Part shown: positions 57,481 to 64,000 of the stretch, in pieces | Layout of the letters: each line of letters starts with the position of its first letter | Position numbering within the stretch: position 1 is the stretch's first letter | From: Azorinus chamasolen | Lineage: Eukaryota; Mollusca; Bivalvia; Cardiida; Solecurtidae | DNA length: 64,000 nt | Direction of reading: 5' to 3' | Assembly: GCA_963576725.1 (NCBI GenBank) | Contig: OY755252.1 | Location: forward strand, 45,113,552 to 45,177,551 | The notes under the pieces: model-generated | The model's input: the letters and a program-made list of their open reading frames with translations, nothing else | The model's database searches: none | Told to the model about the DNA's origin: nothing | Program-made: the position numbers and the translations under genes

Positions 57481-58154
57481 TTTTTAATGTTTACACATCG
57501 ACATGTATTGGTATGCATACTTTTATCTATTTTATCTCTTGTGTTTTAAATAATGTATGTTTTAGTAATGTTGAAAAACATGACTGTTCTGTTGTCACTG
57601 CCAGCTAACAAAGCTCACTTTCTAACCAGTTTGAATATGAATTGCTATGGACAGAGTTGATACAACCAGAGCAACAGTTAACCCGTTCCCACAGCACTTA
57701 GGCTATTTTTAGATCCTACCTTTGATTAAATCTAAGGAAAGGGCGCATTTACTAGAGAAAAGGAACATTTTAAAAATTTATAGTTTTGAAACCATTGTGA
57801 TAAATAGAGCATTTGCTCCATAGGAGCGTCCAAAGGTGTCAATATGTGGGAATGGGTTAGATGTGCATATTCAAGTTCTAAAATTGTCATTTCTACACCA
57901 AACCCTATGTTATGATCACTCTTTAGAAACGTCTCGAAGTAATGATTATAAAGATTGGTCACAACACAATAAAGAAGTTATTCTAGAAAATGTTTTAATT
58001 TACGCAGCTTATCTACAATACAATTTTTTATCTGGGAGATCCATTTACTTGTATTGATCACTTCACTTTTAACTTGAGTTACATTTCGAGGAAAGGATAC
58101 CACTGAGGCTTTGCAAATATCATAGAAATAGACAATGTCACATCTGATAAGAGT

Positions 58155-58189
<35 letters not shown>

Positions 58190-59428
58190 AAATGAAACAT
58201 ACATTTAACTTTATCTGACTAACTTCTGTATTTCTCTACCAAACCCTATATTGTGACCACTATTTAGAATTGTCTCTTCTAGATAATTCTAAAGAGTGGT
58301 CACAACATAGAATTTGTTTTAGAAATGACAATTTTAAATTAGCCCCTTGATCTATGACTGTGATTAGGCTAAAGTATTTATTTATATATAAATAAATATG
58401 CTGTGTGACACAGTATCGTGTATTGTACAGTATTGTATTGACACAATCCAGGTTTACATTATAAATGTTACATTGTATTGTCAGGTGTTGGAAAATATGA
58501 CATTATATGTTGGAAATAAATTATTGTTGTTGTGTTTTTGTCCTACATGCTCCTTTATTTATTAATTCTTTGAATGTTTGAAACATGTATACTGACATTT
58601 GCAAACAGTGTAGAGGAGCCTTCTCATCAGGGTAGACCCTCCTAGAGGAGCATTCTCATCAGGGTCTGCACTGTTTGTCATATATTACACTTTTCTTAAA
58701 AAGAAATCCCTGAATATTATTATTAAGCTTGACTTGTTTCCATTTTGGAATAGTCCATTTCAAAATCCAGCGTTTAAAGGATTAATAAATACCTACACAC
58801 AAAATACTATAGTAAAGCCCCCTTATGACTCAACATTGGTGAACATTGGTGTAAATAGAGTATGTGGCATCATATTGCTGAACAAAAATGATGTAGAAAG
58901 CTTTCTCAGAGCAACAGATAAATGTGCGTTACTCAGATAAATTTGCGTTACTCAGATACTAAAATGATGATTTCTCCACCAAACCCTCTGTTGTGACCAC
59001 TGTTTAGAATTGTCTCGGCCAGACAATTCTAAAGGATGGTCACAACATAGGTTTTGGTGGAAAAATAAAGGAGTTATTCTTGAAAATGTTTTATTATTTA
59101 TCCATCTTATCTGGAATCTGCTTTCTACATAATTTTCGTCCTTCATTATGCTACTTCATGCCTTTAATCCAATCCCTTATTATTATAGGCTATTTTTAGA
59201 CCCAACCTGCATGAATAAATCTGCCGAAAAGGAGCATTTACTAGAGAAAAGGAAAATTTCAGAATTGTGTAGTATTGAAACCATTGTGATAAATAGAGCA
59301 TTTTCTCCTATGGAGCAAATGCTCTATTTATCCCAATGGTTTCAATAGGTGATTTTTAGAGGCGTAGAAAGGTGTATTTATGGAGGAAAGTTGCTATTTT
59401 GCCGTTCTAACTTATTATTCTGTTACAG
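57481..59428. repeat. Introns before exon 11: C, D and F copies
   Basis: 57678-57859 C lacking one palindrome arm; 57862-58020 D reversed; 58190-58345 D; 58570-58784 F with a duplicated core (CCT..AGAGGAGC.TTCTCATCAGGGT twice); 58907-59120 D reversed; 59164-59393 C ending about 35 nt before exon 11. 57481-57660 and 58346-58569 show nothing. Confidence 0.75.
58157..58187. repeat. (AT)n microsatellite
   Basis: About 15 TA dinucleotides. Confidence 0.95.
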
Positions 59429-59670
59429 ATACAGTGTTGGGTGATTTGTCAACTTCCGATGAGATCCAGCATCCAGATTTTCCCAGGCTGTATCGCTGTC
59501 AGCATTGTAATCGGCCATTTCCTTCACGCTCGCATCTTCTCGTACATGTGCGTATTCATACGGGAGAAAAGCCATTCGTCTGTGAAGTCTGCTCAGCTGC
59601 TTTTAACAGGAAATACAATCTGTTGCGACACATGAAGTTACACAAAGCTGAACTAATGGATAACATTTGA
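59429..59670 (+). CDS. ZF-pair exon 11 (alternative terminal exon)
   Basis: Acceptor TCTGTTACAG ends at 59428, then AT (D) and TVLGDLSTSDEIQHPDFPRL. Fingers begin YRCQHCNRPF and FVCEVCSAAF with TGEKP; contact residues are S-S-H-V and R-Y-N-R. The tail is HKAELMDNI and stop. A family C element (59164-59393) ends only about 35 nt before the exon, so its 3' end sits in the branch-point region. Confidence 0.92.
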
Positions 59671-60113
59671 ACTTCTCCAAGATGTATTCTCATATATTTT
59701 TGTGGACTAGAGGAGTCCGAATCTCGTATTTCTCAGACAAATCACATTTTAACCCTTTCCCTGTTTAACACTTTCTCTGTTGAATTTTCATATTAGAAAT
59801 AAAATATCAGATTAATTGTTATAATGGCATATAAACACAGGATACTTATAATAGGCCGTGGCAGAAACTGTAGAATGATATCTGTTACTTAATAAGCTGA
59901 AAGAGCAGACCCTGGTCAGTCACAGCTCCAGTAGAAGCCGTCTGATCAGGATCCACTCCGATTACAAAGGCTTGAAAAGACGTCTTAATCAGGTCTATTA
60001 TAATTCCATAAGCAAACAGAGCAGTCCTGATCAGACAGTTCCTACAGGAGCTATCAGATCTAGGTCTACTCCATTTGCTAAGGCTTGAAAAGGCATTTGT
60101 ATGAGGGAAAGGG
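59671..60113. repeat. B copy with a duplicated right half
   Basis: 59749-59985 B, then 59986-60116 a second copy of its palindrome and right end, finishing GGGTTAA. Confidence 0.75.
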
Positions 60114-60369
60114 TTAACCCTTCGCTTGCTGAATTTTAAAATACATTTCTCCTTCTTTACCCATGCCCTGTGGCACAATTACAGATACATGTATCTTCAC
60201 CGTCTACAATTATTTCTCTGTGCAATCACTGCTGTGGAGTGCACTGGTTGTACAATCAACTTGTAAATAGTGCAGACCCTGATGAGACATATCCTGCAGG
60301 AGCTATCTCATCTTGGTCTTCACTATTTACAGGTAAGTATATTGACGTGGACAGCAAGCGAAGGGTTAA
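60114..60369. mobile_element. Family F-type MITE with perfect ends
   Basis: TTAACCCTTCGCTTGCTG at the left and its exact complement CAGCAAGCGAAGGGTTAA at the right. The central palindrome is CAGACCCTGATGAGACATA...ATCTCATCTTGG. It is the clearest TTAA-bounded copy of this group. The left TTAA is shared with the preceding B copy. Confidence 0.85.
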
Positions 60370-60524
60370 TAAACCTCATTAGAATAACACCAAGACGATA
60401 GTTATAATGAATACCATCAATATAAGATTTATAGCAGAGAAATACAGAAATGTTACCAAGTTACCTACATTGTCCTCGTATCTGGTGTTGTGCTCGTGAA
60501 CTGTCTTGTCAAAAAGTGTGTTCC

Positions 60525-60720
60525 GTATATTCATTGGGAAGGATGATTCTGCATTTATTGGATACTGACCCATCTACGGTATATCTTGTTGAAACACGTG
60601 ATCTGTATATTCATTGGGAGGGACGAGGCTCAGCATTACTTGACACTTGTGTCATGTAGAACACGTGATTTGTATATTAAATGAGAAGGATGAAGTAACA
60701 CTATTGGATAGTTCTGAACA
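60525..60720 (+). repeat. Degenerate 67-80 bp tandem repeat, 3 units
   Basis: GTATATTCATTGGGARGGA recurs at 60525, 60605 and (diverged) 60672, with CACGTGAT between units. Confidence 0.8.
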
Positions 60721-62952
60721 ACCTATGAGGTCTTGTATTCTGTGTATTCATTTGCTGTCTTGGATTATTGCATTCGGGGATAATTTCAGTATCACAATAA
60801 TTCATGAATATTCATATAAGAAATGATGACACCGGAAACGTCTTAAGCTGGTGTTTTATATATGACATGTGAATACAGGATGTGTTGACCATTGATGAAT
60901 CTGTTCATTTCCATAAGCTAACAAAACAAACCCTGATCAAACACCTCCTACAGGATCTGGGTCTACGTTGTTTGCAAATGTGTCTTTATTTAGGCACTGG
61001 CACTAGATCGAGAAAGACTATATAGTTTGTTTATAAATAACACCTTGTACATTAATGTGTATTATGTACCAAGTGCTATTATTAAAACTATAGTTTGTTT
61101 TTTCAATGTTATGCCAGTGCACTAGGTTAATGAATATAGTGTCATATTATGACTATTGATAATCTGCAAAGAGTATGGATGCGAATAAGCGATTGAATAA
61201 AAGTGAACAAGCATCTACAAATTGTATGTGCAAACTGAAACGTTTATTGGAGTGTCTTGTGTCAGACATGTTTGTTACCATTATGTATATGTTTGAAGGA
61301 CACATTGTAGTCGTGCAATTTATTTTGCTAAGTAGATCAATGTTACAATGTTGTGTTTAAACTGATCAAACATTTGAAATATAATATCGATACATTTCAA
61401 GTGTGTTCTTGTTCATAATAACATGTAAATTAACCTACCCCAACCCCATGTACACATTGACCATACAGGTGGTATTGCCCTACACATGCATACCTACTGC
61501 TTTATATCAGAGGCAAAGGTGAGAGGAAAGTACTGTACTACATGGGCTGTACACAAAGTTGCCATACGCAGGAGGCAAAGATGGAGAGAATAGAGTTTAT
61601 TACATGGGTCTACTTTAAAGGTAGTTTACACCAAAGGTAGTCAGGCTATTATACCTACCTGCCTTATATCAGAGGTAAAGTTCAAAGGCGGATGTAAAGT
61701 CCGAAGCCGAAGGCGTTAATAACGTGGGTCTGCCTCAGAGGTAGTAAAACATATACAGAGGTGTAGATAACTACACCTTGTTGGTACTCAAAAGGCAATT
61801 CTAATGAGTACAAATATGACAGGGTTTAAGAAATACAGAAAAAACCTTGGACTCGTGTTTAGTCAAGCTACCTTTAATAGTCAAACTAAATGTAGTCAGA
61901 AACCTATTCAAGATAAAAACTTTTCTCAAATTCAGGGATTAAATGTTTAACTCGTTCCTTCAGATTACTTCTTGGCACCTTTGCAAACAAAGACCCAGAT
62001 TAGACAGCACTATAGGAGTTGTCTGATCAGGTTCTGCTCTGTTTGCATAAGAAATACTATAGATCTGATTCTTATGTTTCTGTTAAGGCCAAAATTTTTA
62101 TACTTCTTAACGCATTCCCTCCTAGACTACTAGTATTTGTAGACTAACGTCTTTGAATAAATCTACCGAAAAGAAGCATTTACTAGAGAAAAGGAAACAT
62201 TTAGAATAGTGTTGTTTTGAAACCATTGTGATAAATAGAGCATTTGCTCCTATGGAGCAAAATTTTATGCTCTATTTATCACAATGGTTTTAAAATGTGA
62301 CTTTTACAGAGAGGCCAAAATGCTCACTAGGAGGGAACGTGTTAAATTAAGACTCAAAGACGAATAAACTGACACAGAATTTTTTCCTTTCTTTATTCAC
62401 GGTTTTTCCTCCTTCATTCGACATTTAACCGTATTTCATTCATTGAGGTTGCTTATCTCGATAATCATTTCTGATGATATTGTTGCCATGTGTGTCAAAC
62501 ATTTAACATAATGTGTGTCTATATGTATTAGTTGTACTTGGTGAGGTTTGCGCTTTGTAGTTTGTATACAATTCAGAGCAACAGATAAACATGCATATAT
62601 ACTCAAATACTAAAATCCTCATTTCTTCACCGAACCCTATTTTGTGACCACTATTTAGAATCATCTCTTTGAGACAATTCTAAAGAGTGGGTCACAACAT
62701 AGGGTTCGATGGAGAAATAAGTTATTCTTGAAAATGTTTTAATTTATGTATCTTATCTGGACCTCTGATACATATGTATGTTGCCTAAAATGTAATTACT
62801 GAACTCTTTGCTTATGTCATATGTTATACTAGTGAAATTCTCAAAGCTGTTTGTGTTGACAGGCGTTTTATGTGGAAACTGAGTTTCTTTTTAAAAGTAA
62901 TTGTACCTTTGTGAGCACATTAAATTCTAACTTGTACTCTTGTGTGTTTCAG
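60720..62952. repeat. Intron before exon 12: B, A/B, C and D copies
   Basis: 60790-61000 B; 61030-61100 weak hairpin (AATAACACCTTGTACAT / ATGTACCAAGTGCTATT); 61948-62098 A/B reversed; 62107-62344 C; 62574-62767 D reversed. 61101-61947 has no recognised repeat family; it holds loose repeats of AGAGGCAAAG/AGAGGTA and no ORF I can support. Confidence 0.7.
62574..62767 (-). mobile_element. Family D MITE upstream of exon 12, reversed
   Basis: CAGAGCAACAGATAAAC start and TATCTGGACCTCTG end show the opposite orientation to the other exon-proximal copies. It ends about 185 nt before exon 12. Confidence 0.9.
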
Positions 62953-63143
62953 GTGATCGCCATAGATTTGTGTGCCTCGTTTGTGGAAAGGGATTCTCAA
63001 GGCGACAGCACCTCATTCACCATGAGTATATCCACACAGGAGAGAGACCATACCATTGTCAGCTATGTGAGAAGCGTTTCACCCAGAAATCTCACCTGCG
63101 ATCACACATGATAACACACCTTAAACAGATGAATGTCTCGTGA
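62953..63143 (+). CDS. ZF-pair exon 12 (alternative terminal exon)
   Basis: Acceptor TTGTGTGTTTCAG ends at 62952, then GT (G) and DRHRFVCLVCGKGF. Finger 2 begins YHCQLCEKRF; the linker is TGERP. Contact residues are R-Q-H-H and Q-S-H-S. Finger 2 is nearly that of exons 1 and 2, although those lie some 56 kb upstream at the other end of the array. A reverse-oriented D element ends about 185 nt upstream. Confidence 0.92.
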
Positions 63144-64000
63144 AAACATCTTGAATATCATCAGTGACCAAGTGATTAATGATTGTGTACGCTAAATGAA
63201 AAACGGAAATAATGCAGAAAACTTGTCGTAACCCTTTACTTTATGAATATGTATGGAAGAGATAATGAATATAAATTAGAATTAGTTTTATAACAGTACA
63301 TGGATACATGAATGTTTGGCTATGTCAGAAATATAGAACCACATATATTATTTCATAAGCAAATGGAGCAGATCCTGATCAGACTGCTCCTACAGAAGCC
63401 GTCTGATCTGGGTCTACTCCGCAAAGCCATAGAAAGACGTATTAATGAAGTAAAGCGTTGATGCAAAACGGAAGTAATACAGAAAACTGAACGCTTTACT
63501 CCATGGATTTTTTTTATAAGAAATATTAAAATCATGAATTTATAAAGTGCTGTAATAGCACATTGACACAGGCAGTTTTGGCCACGGTAGAAATTATAGA
63601 ATTATATCTATATTATATCAGGAGGGATTTTCATTTGACATAACTGGAATGTATAGCCATGAAAAAAGCCAGAACTTTAGTATTCTATAAGAGCAGACCT
63701 TAACGATCTGCGTCTACTCCGTGTGCAGACCTTAATGATCTGCATCTACTCTGTGTGCAGATGCGTAAATATGAGTCTCTATCAAGCAAAGAGTTGATCC
63801 ATTCCTTCATACTGATGCCATTTGACACCTTTGTAAAAGTCATTTTATGAAACCATTGTGATAAAGCATTTGCTGCATAGGAGCTGTATTTATCACATTG
63901 GTTTCAAAACTACACACTTCAAAAAAAAATTTTTCTAGTAAATACTCCTTTTCAATATATTTATTCAAAGAGATTGCGTCTAAACGTAGTCTAGGAGGGA
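63144..64000. repeat. 3' flank of exon 12: B and C copies to the window edge
   Basis: 63229-63460 B; 63487-63622 B truncated; 63690-63765 a 38-bp duplication of GCAGACCTTAAYGATCTGC; 63793-64000 C reversed, cut by the window end. Confidence 0.75.

Larger units (their letters stand above)
4600..63143 (+). other. Array of 12 alternative 3'-terminal exons, each with a C2H2 finger pair
   Basis: Twelve plus-strand exons share one design: pyrimidine-rich tract and AG, two bases completing a split codon, 1-45 residues of variable leader, two C2H2 fingers (C-x2-C-x12-H-x3/4-H) joined by a TGEKP-type linker, a short tail and a stop. All twelve enter in the same phase, so any of them could be joined to one common upstream exon. 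If the upstream base is G, as is usual before a donor site, the junction residue is always V, G or D. This matches the known architecture of insect lola, tramtrack and Broad-complex, where BTB-encoding exons are spliced to alternative finger-pair exons. The BTB part here is an inference: no common exon lies in the window. Spacing is 2.7-8.9 kb. Confidence 0.85.

Noticed and set aside
57471..57520. Possible further exon after a CTGCAG acceptor
   Set aside because: The following frame has no Cys/His finger pattern and soon hits stops.
61175..61360. 61-codon ORF in otherwise repeat-free sequence
   Set aside because: No splice context or domain; length expected by chance.

Overview
The window looks like AT-rich nuclear DNA of a mollusc, most likely a bivalve. 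Coding islands are short and bounded by splice sites, and almost everything between them is dispersed repeats. Several repeats have the build of the bivalve 'pearl' / Helentron-like elements: a terminal hairpin, a tetranucleotide tract, then a tandem core of about 125-170 bp. The species cannot be named from sequence alone, and no bacterial features are present.

The backbone is a plus-strand array of twelve small exons (about 4.6, 7.3, 15.6, 19.2, 25.5, 29.7, 32.4, 35.7, 42.4, 50.5, 59.4 and 63.0 kb). Each starts at a good 3' splice site, reads in the same phase (two bases complete a split codon), encodes exactly two C2H2 zinc fingers and ends in its own stop codon. This is the layout of alternative 3'-terminal exons of one transcription-factor gene. 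A common 5' part, possibly a BTB-type domain as in insect lola, tramtrack and Broad-complex, would be spliced to one finger pair at a time. The common exons are not in this window. DNA-contacting positions differ in nearly every exon, so the array would be a menu of DNA specificities.

The introns are packed with short non-autonomous elements. Family names here are mine. Families A, B, C and F have TTAA-flanked ends (TTAACCC...GGGTTAA) and a central palindrome, like piggyBac-type MITEs. Family D is about 190 bp, with ends CAGAG...CTCTG and a long palindrome. Families E1 and E2 are about 200 bp, flanked by TA, with ends CAGTARAACC...GGTTYTACTG, like pogo/mariner-type MITEs. Copies are nested, chained on shared TTAA sites, and sometimes chimeric. 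D copies lie just upstream of six of the twelve zinc-finger acceptors.

Between exons 9 and 10 sits a complete 5.2-kb DNA transposon (about 44965-50180). It has perfect 30-32 bp terminal inverted repeats, an intact 893-codon ORF with DDE-transposase-like motifs, a likely 5'UTR intron, and nine perfect copies of a 14-bp motif (GTGAATTACGTTAC) found across the element.

Other notable items are a minus-strand NHL-repeat-like exon (12132-12252), a solo LTR (43310-43709), a 1-kb pogo-like element (22224-23248), seven Helentron-like elements all in plus orientation, a 145-bp array carrying consensus estrogen-response-element palindromes (39.2-40.7 kb), a hammerhead-core-like sequence (about 37.9 kb), and a hairpin that buries the acceptor of exon 8.
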